Source of the DNA: Oscillospiraceae bacterium
GTDB lineage: Bacteria; Bacillota; Clostridia; Oscillospirales; Oscillospiraceae
Length of the DNA stretch: 64,000 nt
Reading direction: 5' to 3'
Assembly: GCA_902774015.1 (NCBI GenBank)
Contig: CACYHB010000008.1
Location: 51,780-115,779, forward strand
Part shown: positions 31,114-39,385 of the stretch, in pieces
How positions within the stretch are numbered: position 1 is the stretch's first letter
Layout: the number at the start of each line of letters is the position of its first letter
The notes under the pieces: model-generated
What the model was told of the DNA's origin: nothing
The model's database searches: none
Seen by the model: only the letters and a program-made list of their open reading frames with translations
Program-made: the position numbers and the translations under genes

Positions 31114-31587
31114 ATGTTTCATAAAGCAATCAGCATGGAGTTTCTGGAAGGAACAGCTTTAGCTGTCACATTCCAGGATGGAACTGTAAAGCGATATGAT
31201 ATGCGCTCTCTTTTTTCGAAGTATCCTCAATTGAAGGCGCTTGAAGATCGTCAGCTTTTTCTTTCCGGAAAAATGCTAGGGCCGTATGGGATCGTTTGGA
31301 ATGATGAATTGGATATTGAAGCAGAAACCATCTATGAAGATGGAGAAACGATTCGGAATGAACCTCTATTTCTCCATAACGTTTCTGCTCATGCTGTAGC
31401 TTCTGCACGTGCGATTGCCGGTTTGTCTCAAAAACAATTGTCTTCTATAACCGGTATTGATCAATCTGACATTTCGAAGATCGAAAGGGGCATAGCTAAC
31501 CCTTCTGTTGCTACTTTAGACCGAATTGCCACTGCTTTAGGCGGACAGTTGCGCATTCAGATTGATTTCCCTCAAACCACTAGCTAA
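31114..31587 (+). CDS. DUF2442 domain plus XRE HTH protein (probable antitoxin/repressor)
   Basis: The 157-residue protein has an N-terminal DUF2442-like domain (ISMEFLEGTALAVTFQDGTVKRYDMRSLF) and a C-terminal XRE helix-turn-helix (ARAIAGLSQKQLSSITGIDQSDISKIERGIANPSVATLDRIATALG). A near-perfect ribosome site AAGGAGGTGATT lies 8 bases before the ATG at 31114. It follows the DUF4160 gene and likely represses the shared promoter through the palindrome at 30770. The HTH at the end of DUF2442 is a known fusion for antitoxin-like proteins. Confidence 0.8.
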   Translation: MFHKAISMEFLEGTALAVTFQDGTVKRYDMRSLFSKYPQLKALEDRQLFLSGKMLGPYGIVWNDELDIEAETIYEDGETIRNEPLFLHNVSAHAVASARAIAGLSQKQLSSITGIDQSDISKIERGIANPSVATLDRIATALGGQLRIQIDFPQTTS

Positions 31588-31618
31588 TAGAATTCTCTTT
31601 CTTCGCTCTTTACTCTCC

Positions 31619-31650
31619 TGCCCCGCCGGGTTACCCCCGGCGGGGCTTTG
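31619..31650. terminator. Terminator between the DUF2442-HTH gene and the excisionase
   Basis: The arms GCCCCGCCGGG/CCCCGGCGGGGC around a short loop are followed by TTTG. The arms are almost identical to those at 30709, so the two-gene module is flanked by twin hairpins. Confidence 0.8.
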
Positions 31651-31656
31651 CCATGC

Positions 31657-31866
31657 TCACGCGCAGGCTTGGTCATTCATCCAGTCGATGAGCCGGTCCC
31701 GATGCACCACCATGCGCTTGCCGATCCGGATCGTCGGGAAGCCCTTGGAGTGCATCAGCGTGTAGGCGTTGGCCCGGGAAATGCTGAGCACTGCGGCCAC
31801 CTGATCCGCGTTGAGCGTCAGCGGAAGCTGGTTAACCGAGGTGAACGTGATTTTTCTTTCTTTCAT
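31657..31866 (-). CDS. xis: Excisionase-type helix-turn-helix protein
   Basis: The 69-residue protein is a single MerR/AlpA-like HTH (LTLNADQVAAVLSISRANAYTLMHSKGFPTIRIGKRMVVHRDRLIDWM). AAAAGGAGAATG precedes the ATG. Such proteins steer tyrosine integrases to excise. The integrase at 28619 is on the same strand downstream. Confidence 0.8.
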   Translation of the reverse strand: MKERKITFTSVNQLPLTLNADQVAAVLSISRANAYTLMHSKGFPTIRIGKRMVVHRDRLIDWMNDQACA

Positions 31867-31964
31867 AATGCATTCTCCTTTTTATAATTCAAATTTCTTT
31901 TTCACGCTTAAGATTGTGATTAGTCGGCTGGCTTTGGCTGCGTTTGCCGTTGAGCCTTTTTACT

Positions 31965-32333
31965 TCATCCGTATTCTTTTTCCACAGCAAGATTGAAATC
32001 ATGGATCGCCAGATCCAACTTCGTAAGCTCCTTCCATAACTCGTCCGCAAGAGGCTGCGTGAGCGCGCCTCCTTGATTCAAATGCCGTGCGATCTGATTC
32101 ATGTTGTTCTCCAGCCGGTCAATATTTCGGAGTTCCTGTTTGATTTCTCTTTCATCGTGAATGATGACCGGAAGCTTTTTGATCCGCCGGTTGAGCAGTA
32201 CGCGGCGGCAAAACTCGGATATGGATAACCCGCATTGTCTTGCCTCGTGGGCGATCACTTCGTAAAACGCTTCGGAAACACGAAAGTGAATGGTTCTCTC
32301 TTTCTGTCCAAGTTCTTTCTTCTTTCTTGCCAT
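31965..32333 (-). CDS. mobC: MobC-like mobilization accessory protein
   Basis: The 122-residue protein begins MARKKKELGQKERTIHFRVSEAFYEVI, a ribbon-helix-helix start, and has the MobC-type end (IDRLENNMNQIARHLNQGGAL, then KELTKLDLAIHDFN). AAGGAGAAAACAT precedes ATG 32333; the longer open frame upstream is not supported. MobC helps a relaxase open oriT. No relaxase gene lies beside it here, so it may be a remnant or may serve the MobV system or another element. Confidence 0.82.
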   Translation of the reverse strand: MARKKKELGQKERTIHFRVSEAFYEVIAHEARQCGLSISEFCRRVLLNRRIKKLPVIIHDEREIKQELRNIDRLENNMNQIARHLNQGGALTQPLADELWKELTKLDLAIHDFNLAVEKEYG

Positions 32334-32694
32334 ATGTTTTCTCCTTTTGATTTGCAAAGCATTATCAAAACTGTGTTTGCTTTCAAGCAGACACCGCAAC
32401 AAAAGTTGCCAAATACTTCGAGGGATTGGGGAGCGAAATCCCCAACAAGTGACGCGGGCCTGAAAATGCAAAATGCATTTTTGTGGCACAAGGCGAAACT
32501 TGCTCTAAAAATGAAACCGGCGGTCGAGAATGAACTCTTCCGCCGGTATCGTCTTTTTATTCATTTTACAACGCGGCCCAGGACGTCGATCCGCCGTACA
32601 ATCAATGCCAAACCTCGCGCGATTCTGTTTGATATAACAGCGAAAACATGGTAAAATGATCTTAGGGAAATACTGCAAAAAGGAGTTGAAGTTT

Positions 32695-33789
32695 ATGCCG
32701 GAGCGGGACAGATGGCAGCTCGAACTAAGTGAATACATCCGCCAGGGCGAGCCGGAGCGCGCCGAAAAAAGTGCTGCCTGGCAAACAGCCATCGGACTCC
32801 AGGCCGTGGACGGACTGAAGACTTCTTCGTACTTATTGGAGACCGCAAAGGAACACATCGAAGGCAACATCGACATTGCCGGAGCGCAGCAGCGTATCCA
32901 AAGCTACTACAAAGAGCAGAAGAACCGGCAGATGGTGGAAGCCGGCACGATGGAAGCGGACATCGTTTCAGCACGCATCACCGAGCTGCTGGGAGAAAAA
33001 ACATTTCAGTTTTCTCCCGCCGAACTGCAGAGCATTCACAAGCGTTTGTTCACCGGTGTCTTCGATCACGCGGGCCAATTCCGCACCTACAACATCACGA
33101 AAAATGAGTGGGTGCTCAGCGGCGATACGGTCGTGTATTCGTCCTGGGAGAGCATCCGCGATACGCTGGATTACGATTTCTCGCAGGAAAAACAGTTCTC
33201 CTACGACGCGCTTTCCGTTCCGGAATCGATCCGGCACATGGCGAAGTTCGCTTCAGGCATCTGGCAGATCCATCCCTTCTGCGAGGGCAACACGCGAGCG
33301 ACTGCAGTCTTCATCGTGAAGTATTTGAAGACTTTCGGCTTTGCGGTGAACAACGACGTATTTGCCGCAAACTCCTGGTACTTCCGCAACGCGCTTGTGC
33401 GCGCCAACTACAACAATCTGCAAAAGGGCGTCCATGCTACGAACGAGTTTCTCGAAATGTTTTTTGAAAATCTCCTTCTCGGCGCGCAGCATGAATTGAA
33501 GAATCGCTATCTCCATGTGGAGTACAAAGCCGATGCTCCAATCCAAAGTGCAGCAGCAGAAACTTCAAAGTGCAAAAATTGCACTTTGGATTGCACGTTG
33601 GAAGAACTGGCTGTGCTTCGCACGATCGCCGCAAATCCGTCGATCACGCAGAAGGATCTTGCTGCAACGATCGGTAAATCGGAACGCACGATCAAAACGC
33701 GTACGGTCGCGCTTCAAGAGAAAGGCTACCTCCGCCGCGCCAATGGAAAGCGCAGCGGCCATTGGGAAGTGTTGGTTGATTTCTCATAA
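32695..33789 (+). CDS. Fic-domain protein with C-terminal winged helix
   Basis: The 364-residue protein has the Fic motif HPFCEGNTR at residues 193-201, which binds nucleotide and transfers AMP or another phosphate group to a target hydroxyl. The flap region (EWVLSGDTVVYSSWESI) and helices fit the core. An N-terminal helix with EHIEGN (residues 53-58) is where an inhibitory segment is expected, but the usual S/T-x3-E-G/N pattern is not exact. The last 60 residues are a winged-helix domain (LRTIAANPSITQKDLAATIGKSERTIKTRTVALQEKGYL). AAAAAGGAG precedes ATG 32695. A CKNCTLDC stretch joins the domains. Confidence 0.9.
   Translation: MPERDRWQLELSEYIRQGEPERAEKSAAWQTAIGLQAVDGLKTSSYLLETAKEHIEGNIDIAGAQQRIQSYYKEQKNRQMVEAGTMEADIVSARITELLGEKTFQFSPAELQSIHKRLFTGVFDHAGQFRTYNITKNEWVLSGDTVVYSSWESIRDTLDYDFSQEKQFSYDALSVPESIRHMAKFASGIWQIHPFCEGNTRATAVFIVKYLKTFGFAVNNDVFAANSWYFRNALVRANYNNLQKGVHATNEFLEMFFENLLLGAQHELKNRYLHVEYKADAPIQSAAAETSKCKNCTLDCTLEELAVLRTIAANPSITQKDLAATIGKSERTIKTRTVALQEKGYLRRANGKRSGHWEVLVDFS
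33566..33588. promoter_or_regulatory. Intragenic palindrome in the Fic gene
   Basis: Ten-base perfect arms CAAAGTGCAA/TTGCACTTTG flank AAA, in the linker between the Fic domain and the winged helix. Another CAAAGTGCA lies 21 bases upstream at 33545. It may be an operator or a chance feature of the linker. Confidence 0.4.
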
Positions 33790-33803
33790 TTATCCGACAA
33801 GTC

Positions 33804-33843
33804 AAAAACTCCTTGGGATGATCAAAGTCCCAAGGAGTTTTAT
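33804..33843 (+). terminator. Terminator of the Fic gene
   Basis: AAAACTCCTTGGGA and TCCCAAGGAGTTTT form a 14-base perfect stem with a 9-base loop, ending in a T-run. Confidence 0.88.
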
Positions 33844-33880
33844 GTTTGACCTTCCAATAAATGATTCTCTTTTGAAGTCA

Positions 33881-33902
33881 CTATATCGCTACAGCGATAT
33901 AG
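33881..33902. promoter_or_regulatory. 22-bp perfect palindrome before the HipB-like gene
   Basis: Arms CTATATCGCT/AGCGATATAG are separated by AC. It lies about 175 bases before the HTH gene and just after the Fic terminator. It looks like a site for a dimeric regulator. Confidence 0.5.
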
Positions 33903-34078
33903 TTTCAATGCAACCTATGAGAAAAGCAGAACAAAGTCTGCGAAAAGGCAATTCCATTTTATTCCCGATTGGGATTGTTGCTACGGCTTGTAGACAGTAT
34001 TATAATTATACTTATTCTACCAGGATTCTCAAAAAAGTTCTTCCAAACAATGCCCCGAACGGGTATAATAAAGTTGTT

Positions 34079-34288
34079 ATGAATATAATTGCTGAGTTTG
34101 TGAAAACAGAACGAAAAAAGGCCGGCTTGACCCAGGAGGAATTTGCTATGAGGTCCGGGCTCGGTCTTCGTTTCGTGCGCGATCTTGAGCAGGGAAAGAA
34201 GACTGTCCGAATGGATAAAGTCAATCAAGCCCTTGCGATGTTCGGCATGGAAGCCGTGCCGGGGAAAGTGGACAATGAGATTGAATGA
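34079..34288 (+). CDS. HipB-like XRE regulator (couple_hipB type)
   Basis: The 69-residue protein (MNIIAEFVKTERKKAGLTQEEFAMRSGLGLRFVRDLEQGKKTVRMDKVNQALAMFGMEAVPG) matches the short HipB-like regulators that come before hipA toxin genes. No HipA follows, so it is an orphan or remnant. A TATAAT at 34064-34069 ends only 9 bases before the ATG and there is no ribosome site, which points to a leaderless mRNA. The longer open frame back to 33515 is a shadow of the Fic gene. Confidence 0.75.
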   Translation: MNIIAEFVKTERKKAGLTQEEFAMRSGLGLRFVRDLEQGKKTVRMDKVNQALAMFGMEAVPGKVDNEIE

Positions 34289-34634
34289 CAGCGATAATGA
34301 TACAACAAAAAAGACCGACATGGCAGCAATTACTACTGACACCGATCATCGGAAATGCTTTCATGACGTATGAGCCCAAGACCGTACTTCTTAGGGCAGC
34401 GTGAAAAACATCATATGAGAGAACAGGATTGAAAATGCAAGTGTTATATGCAGATTATTTGCTCTTTCGCAATGCCGATCTGCACATAGGTCTATGCGTT
34501 CACCTGCGACGGGAAATCGTTTTATTCGGTAATTAAGCGAGGACGACACGGTGAAACGTGTTAGAGACGGCAAGTTCTGGGTGTTCCTAGTGGCTGAAAA
34601 TGCAAATCACTGATAACTGATAGGAGAAGAGCAT
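34289..34634. other. 346-base gap without a clear gene
   Basis: No supported reading frame, tRNA or strong terminator is seen. The first 90 bases stay open in one frame after the HTH gene (MRLNDSDNDTTKKTDM) but match nothing I know. AGGAGAAGAG before the next ATG is the ribosome site of the following gene. Confidence 0.5.
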
Positions 34635-36731
34635 ATGGACGCGCATAAGCTGTGGATGCTACGAGATTTTATTGGAACCAACAAAGTCCTTTTCAGAATT
34701 CCTGTTTATCAAAGGAACTATGACTGGTCAGAATCCAATTGCAACCGCCTTTTAGATGACATTTATACCATCATGGAGAGCGGGGAAAAGCATTTTCTCG
34801 GAACAATTGTGTTCATGGCAGCGAGGAGTGGTGGATTCACACTTCAGGAATACATCATTATCGACGGGCAACAGAGACTAACAACTCTCATGTTAATTCT
34901 CAAAGCGTTGTCTGTCGTAGCTGAGGAGCATGGCGACGATTGCTATCATGAAATCGAAGAATCCTATCTTCATAACAAATATTGTGACGAAGAATTCAAG
35001 GTAAAGCTCAAGCCGATCAAATCAGACAACAACCAGTTTCTCCTTCTTTTGAACGGAAAACTTGACGATATGGATGAGGAAACTCATATCTATCAAAACT
35101 TTGTTCTCTGTAAAAATCGCTTTAAGAAATGGGCAGAGAAAGGATTGCTGCCATCGGTCATTCTGGATGCGTTGACAAAGCTGGAAATTGTAGAAATCGT
35201 TCTGACCAAAGGTGAGGATGACCCCCAGGTAATCTTTGAGAGCATAAACTCCACTGGGCTGGAACTTTCAAATGCTGACTTGATCCGTAATTTCCTTTTG
35301 ATGAACGCGGATGACCAGGAAAAGCTTTATGAAGATTACTGGCTTCCGATTGAAAAACTGCTTCGCAAGAAGATGGATTATTCCAACCTGGATGATTTCT
35401 TCTCCCATTATATCGTCTATAAGACAAGCAAACCTGTAAATAGCCGGCAGCTTTATAATCGGTTTGTCCAGCTCTTTAAGGAGAGCGGCTTCTCTCATGA
35501 AAGCTGTCTGAAAGAACTCAAATACTATGCCGGAATTTATAGTGCTTTCGTTAATGGGAACAAGGATTACTCAAAAAGAATAAATGACCTCCTTCACCGG
35601 CTGCGTATTCTGAATCAATCAACTTGTTATCCGTTCCTCTTCCACGTGTTTGACGATTTCCATAAGCAAGTTATCAACGAAACCGTAGTCGAAAACGTGC
35701 TGCAATTTCTTTTGGCTTATCTGCTGCGCAGATTGGTTTGCGGTGTACCGTCAAACACTTTGCGGGGCCTGTTCACATATCTCTATAACCGTATCTTTAA
35801 GGTTTCGTCGAATAAGCAGAAGTACTATGAAGCTTTGAATAAGTTTTTGTTTACCGTTTCTTCCAAAGATGTGGTCCCCTCTGCAGCAGAGTTCGAGCGG
35901 TCACTCAAAACTGCCAATATCTATGGCAATCCTTCCCTCTGTCGCTTCTTGCTCTTGGATATTGAAAATGGTGATGGTAAGGAGGTCCTTCAAGCTGACA
36001 ATTTGACTATTGAGCACATTATGCCTCAAACACTGAACGCTGATTGGAATTATATTTCAACAGAAGAACATGAACTCTATCTGCATACGCTTGGAAACCT
36101 CTCGGTAACAGGCTATAACTCTGAGCTTTCAAACAAAAGCTTCAAGGAGAAGCAGGAGATTATTCGAGAAAACTCTAAAGCAGTTGTCCTAAATAGCGAT
36201 GTGCTTGTGAAGGATAGCTGGCAAATTGCTGATATTCAGGCGAGGGCAGATCGTTTAGCCGCAATTGTCGCAAAGCGCTATCAAATTGATCGCGTTTCTG
36301 ATGATACTATCGAATTTGAGTATGTCGAGACAATAACATTGAATGATTACAGTAGTGTCACAGGCAAAAAACTAGTCTCTTTCAGACTCTTTGATGAAGT
36401 GTATCGGCAAAATAAATATGCGTTGATGTTGCTGGATGTTATAAAGCTCCTTGATAAAAAAGTTCCCGGAAAACTGAAAGAGCTGGCAGACAACAGTTAC
36501 TCTTTCAATGTTACGTATAAAAAGCATCCTCATTTGAACACCAGCGGTGATGGCATGCGATGGCCGTGGAAGATTAACGAGGGAATCTATCTGGAAGCGA
36601 ATCTGTCGGCATGGTCGTGTATCCGGTTTATTGAAAATCTTCTGGCAGAATATGGCTTTGATAAAGACCGGTTCACATTCAACGTCGTCGCAGAAGAGCC
36701 AAGTGAGACCTCTGAAGAAGAGGATGAGTAA
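34635..36731 (+). CDS. GmrSD-like restriction protein (DUF262 + DUF1524)
   Basis: The 698-residue protein joins the two parts of type IV GmrSD systems, which cut modified phage DNA. The DUF262 domain has IPVYQRNYDW (22-31), DGQQRLTTL (77-85) and the FESINSTGLELSNADLIRN block. The DUF1524 His-Me nuclease region has TIEHIMPQTL near residue 457 and TLGNLSVTGYNSELSNKSFKEK. About 150 further residues form an unassigned C-terminal domain. TAGGAGAAGAG precedes the ATG. It stands at the head of a same-strand defence island and 110 bases before hsdR, a common neighbour of type I systems. Confidence 0.9.
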   Translation: MDAHKLWMLRDFIGTNKVLFRIPVYQRNYDWSESNCNRLLDDIYTIMESGEKHFLGTIVFMAARSGGFTLQEYIIIDGQQRLTTLMLILKALSVVAEEHGDDCYHEIEESYLHNKYCDEEFKVKLKPIKSDNNQFLLLLNGKLDDMDEETHIYQNFVLCKNRFKKWAEKGLLPSVILDALTKLEIVEIVLTKGEDDPQVIFESINSTGLELSNADLIRNFLLMNADDQEKLYEDYWLPIEKLLRKKMDYSNLDDFFSHYIVYKTSKPVNSRQLYNRFVQLFKESGFSHESCLKELKYYAGIYSAFVNGNKDYSKRINDLLHRLRILNQSTCYPFLFHVFDDFHKQVINETVVENVLQFLLAYLLRRLVCGVPSNTLRGLFTYLYNRIFKVSSNKQKYYEALNKFLFTVSSKDVVPSAAEFERSLKTANIYGNPSLCRFLLLDIENGDGKEVLQADNLTIEHIMPQTLNADWNYISTEEHELYLHTLGNLSVTGYNSELSNKSFKEKQEIIRENSKAVVLNSDVLVKDSWQIADIQARADRLAAIVAKRYQIDRVSDDTIEFEYVETITLNDYSSVTGKKLVSFRLFDEVYRQNKYALMLLDVIKLLDKKVPGKLKELADNSYSFNVTYKKHPHLNTSGDGMRWPWKINEGIYLEANLSAWSCIRFIENLLAEYGFDKDRFTFNVVAEEPSETSEEEDE

Positions 36732-36759
36732 TATAGAACTCGGTTCGAATATGTCCGGT

Positions 36760-36792
36760 AGCCCTTGAAAAACCATGCAGTGTTTCAGGGCT
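36760..36792 (+). terminator. Stem-loop between the GmrSD-like gene and hsdR
   Basis: AGCCCT and AGGGCT close an imperfect stem that continues with TGAAA/TTTCA and is followed by TTTG. It is flanked by two GGTTCGAAT copies (36742 and 36796). It is a moderate terminator; the flanking copies look like a tRNA T-loop but no tRNA can be folded. Confidence 0.4.
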
Positions 36793-36841
36793 TTGGGTTC
36801 GAATCGGAAGAACAACGAAGCATCAGAACAGAGGTGTTCTA

Positions 36842-39376
36842 ATGAAGGCAAAAGAAGCAAAAGCCCGAATCAAAATCAATAAACTGCTTGAAGCCGCTGG
36901 CTGGCGATTCTTTGACACTGATGAAGGTCCTGCCAATATCCAGCTTGAGGCAAATGTCAAGATCACTAAGAAGCAGATCGACGACTACGGTGAGAACTTT
37001 GAAAAGGTCAAAAACGGTTTTGTCGATTTCCTTCTATTAGACGAGAACGGGAAGCCCTTCATCGTATTGGAGGCAAAATCTGAAGACCTTGATCCATTGG
37101 TCGGGAAAGAGCAAGCGCGGAACTATGCCAAATCCCAATTTGTGAAGTATGTGATTCTTTCCAACGGAAATATCCATTACTTCTGGAACATTTACAAGGG
37201 CAATCCGCAGATCATTGTCTCTTTCCCATCTTGCGAGAGCGTAAAAGGCAGTAAGGCCCTGAATGCTGATCCTTCCCGTCTGTATTCCGAGGAGATCACC
37301 TCAGATTATATTGCTGTGGTTCGAGAGCCGCGTTATGCGGAATCTCCTGAATATCAGAACCCGGATACAAGATCACAGTATCTGAAAGACCGTGGTCTCC
37401 GTATGCTCCGCAAGTACCAGGTCAACGCATTGAAAGCCCTTCAAGAATCCGTCAAAGCCGGAAACCAGCGTTTCCTCTTTGAAATGGCGACTGGCACAGG
37501 AAAGACACTGACATCCGCTGCGGTCATCCGCCTGTTTCTCCGCAGCGGAAACGCAAATCGAGTTCTTTTCCTCGTTGATCGCATCGAGCTGGAAAACCAG
37601 GCAAAAAAGAACTTCATCAATTACCTGAAGCCCGATTACGACACTGTCATCTTCAAAGAACACACCGAAGACTGGCGGCGGGCCGATATCGTCGTTTCCA
37701 CGGTGCAGACGCTGGCATATAACAACAAATACAAAACCGTATTCAAGCCGACGGATTTCTCTCTGATTATCGCTGACGAGAGCCACAGATCCATCAGCGG
37801 AAACAGCAGAGCGGTGTTTGAGTATTTCATCGGTTATAAACTCGGTCTGACCGCCACGCCGAAGGACTACCTGAAAAACGTGGATGCGGAAGACTTAGCA
37901 GCCAATGACCCCCGTGCATGGGAGCGCCGCCAGCTTTTGGATACATATAGGACCTTCGGTTGCGAGAGTGGAGAGCCCACTTTCCGTTACTCACTGATCG
38001 ATGGTGTCAATGATCCGGACGGCCCGTTCCTGGTCAATCCGACCGTGGTTGACGCCCGCACGGAGATCACAACGCAGCTTTTGGCCGATGAAGGCTATGC
38101 TGTTATCAATCACGGCGACGAGGGGGATGAAGACGAGGAGGAAACCTATTTCGCCCGTGATTTTGAGAAGAAGTTTTTCTCGGACGAAACCAATATGATC
38201 TTCGTCAAGACCTTCATGGACAATGCTCTGCGTGATCCGATTACAGGAGAGATTGGCAAAGGAATTGTATTTTGCGTCAGCCGGAAACATGCTGCCAAAA
38301 TCACGCAGCTCCTGAACGTATATGCGGATAAGATGTTCCCGGATATGTACTACTCGGATTTTGCCATGCAGATCACTTCTGATGTGCAGGACGCGCAGCA
38401 GTATACGATCAACTTCCAGAACAACAATCTCAGCGGCTATTCTAAGTTCCTGGAAGGGTACAAAACCTCAAAGACAAGAATCTGCGTGACAGTCGGCATG
38501 ATGACGACCGGTTATGATTGCGAAGATCTCCTAAATATTGGACTCTTCCGCCCAATTTTCTCTCCCACGGATTTCATTCAGATCAAAGGCCGTGGCACCA
38601 GAACCTTCACGTTCACTTATAAAACCAGAGCCAACGGCGTTGACGAAATCCATGAAGCGTCGAAAGATACCTTCAAACTTTTCGATTTCTTTGGAAATTG
38701 CGAGTACTTTGAGGAGAAGTTTGATTACGATGAGGTCATCAAGCTGCCGAAACCCGCTTCTCAAAGCTCTGGTCTTGGCGGCGGTATTACGGCGACAACC
38801 TTTGAAAACTTCGATCCCGATCCTCTGAAAACTATGACGGAAACGAAAATCGGGCTCCAAGGCATGAAGATCGACCGGATGTTCTTCCAGAAGTTTGAAG
38901 ATGAGGTCAAGCAGGACGAAACTGCCCGCGCGCAGTATGAGCAGGGCAATTACGCTGCCGCCCAACGGTATATCGAGGAGACATATCTCGACAAACCCAC
39001 CGAACACTTCACCTGGGACAAGCTCCGCCGTGCAACCGGTGTGGATCGTCGTGTGACTGTCCGGGAGATGTTGGATAAGATTTTCGGTCTGATACCTGCA
39101 TTCAAAAGCAAGCAGGAGCTGGTTGATGATGAGTTTGATGGTTATATGCTGACCTGTGGGGTCCCATCCGGCGATTATTATGAAATCCGGCACTTCTTTG
39201 AAACCTATCTGACGGACAAAGAAGTACGTCGTGCCATCGAAGACAAAAAGTTCCAGCGCCTTGGAACCGAGATACCAAGTTATACCTTTGCTGACCTGAA
39301 ACGGCTTGGCCAGAAGAACATGAACAGCATTGTCGGCTATGTCAACGACAACGTGAACCTGTCCAGATTTATGTGA
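36842..39376 (+). CDS. hsdR: Type I restriction enzyme, R subunit (HsdR)
   Basis: The 844-residue subunit has an N-terminal PD-(D/E)xK nuclease (FVDFLLLDENGKPFIVLEAK, with D62 and E77/K79) and an SF2 translocase with Walker A MATGTGKT near residue 214, DESH box near 313 and motif VI-type QIKGRGTRTFTF. The C-terminal part resembles EcoEI_R. AGAGGTGTTCTA precedes the ATG. It is followed after 9 bases by the fused HsdM-HsdS gene, so all three functions are present in two genes. Confidence 0.92.
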   Translation: MKAKEAKARIKINKLLEAAGWRFFDTDEGPANIQLEANVKITKKQIDDYGENFEKVKNGFVDFLLLDENGKPFIVLEAKSEDLDPLVGKEQARNYAKSQFVKYVILSNGNIHYFWNIYKGNPQIIVSFPSCESVKGSKALNADPSRLYSEEITSDYIAVVREPRYAESPEYQNPDTRSQYLKDRGLRMLRKYQVNALKALQESVKAGNQRFLFEMATGTGKTLTSAAVIRLFLRSGNANRVLFLVDRIELENQAKKNFINYLKPDYDTVIFKEHTEDWRRADIVVSTVQTLAYNNKYKTVFKPTDFSLIIADESHRSISGNSRAVFEYFIGYKLGLTATPKDYLKNVDAEDLAANDPRAWERRQLLDTYRTFGCESGEPTFRYSLIDGVNDPDGPFLVNPTVVDARTEITTQLLADEGYAVINHGDEGDEDEEETYFARDFEKKFFSDETNMIFVKTFMDNALRDPITGEIGKGIVFCVSRKHAAKITQLLNVYADKMFPDMYYSDFAMQITSDVQDAQQYTINFQNNNLSGYSKFLEGYKTSKTRICVTVGMMTTGYDCEDLLNIGLFRPIFSPTDFIQIKGRGTRTFTFTYKTRANGVDEIHEASKDTFKLFDFFGNCEYFEEKFDYDEVIKLPKPASQSSGLGGGITATTFENFDPDPLKTMTETKIGLQGMKIDRMFFQKFEDEVKQDETARAQYEQGNYAAAQRYIEETYLDKPTEHFTWDKLRRATGVDRRVTVREMLDKIFGLIPAFKSKQELVDDEFDGYMLTCGVPSGDYYEIRHFFETYLTDKEVRRAIEDKKFQRLGTEIPSYTFADLKRLGQKNMNSIVGYVNDNVNLSRFM

Positions 39377-39385
39377 GGAATCGTT

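Noticed and set aside
34079-34634. HipA toxin gene after the HipB-like regulator
   Set aside because: The 346 bases that follow hold no frame of useful length and no HipA motif.
36742-36804. tRNA gene at the GGTTCGAAT copies between the GmrSD-like gene and hsdR
   Set aside because: The T-loop-like words are not flanked by pairing T-arm or acceptor stems, and no cloverleaf can be formed.
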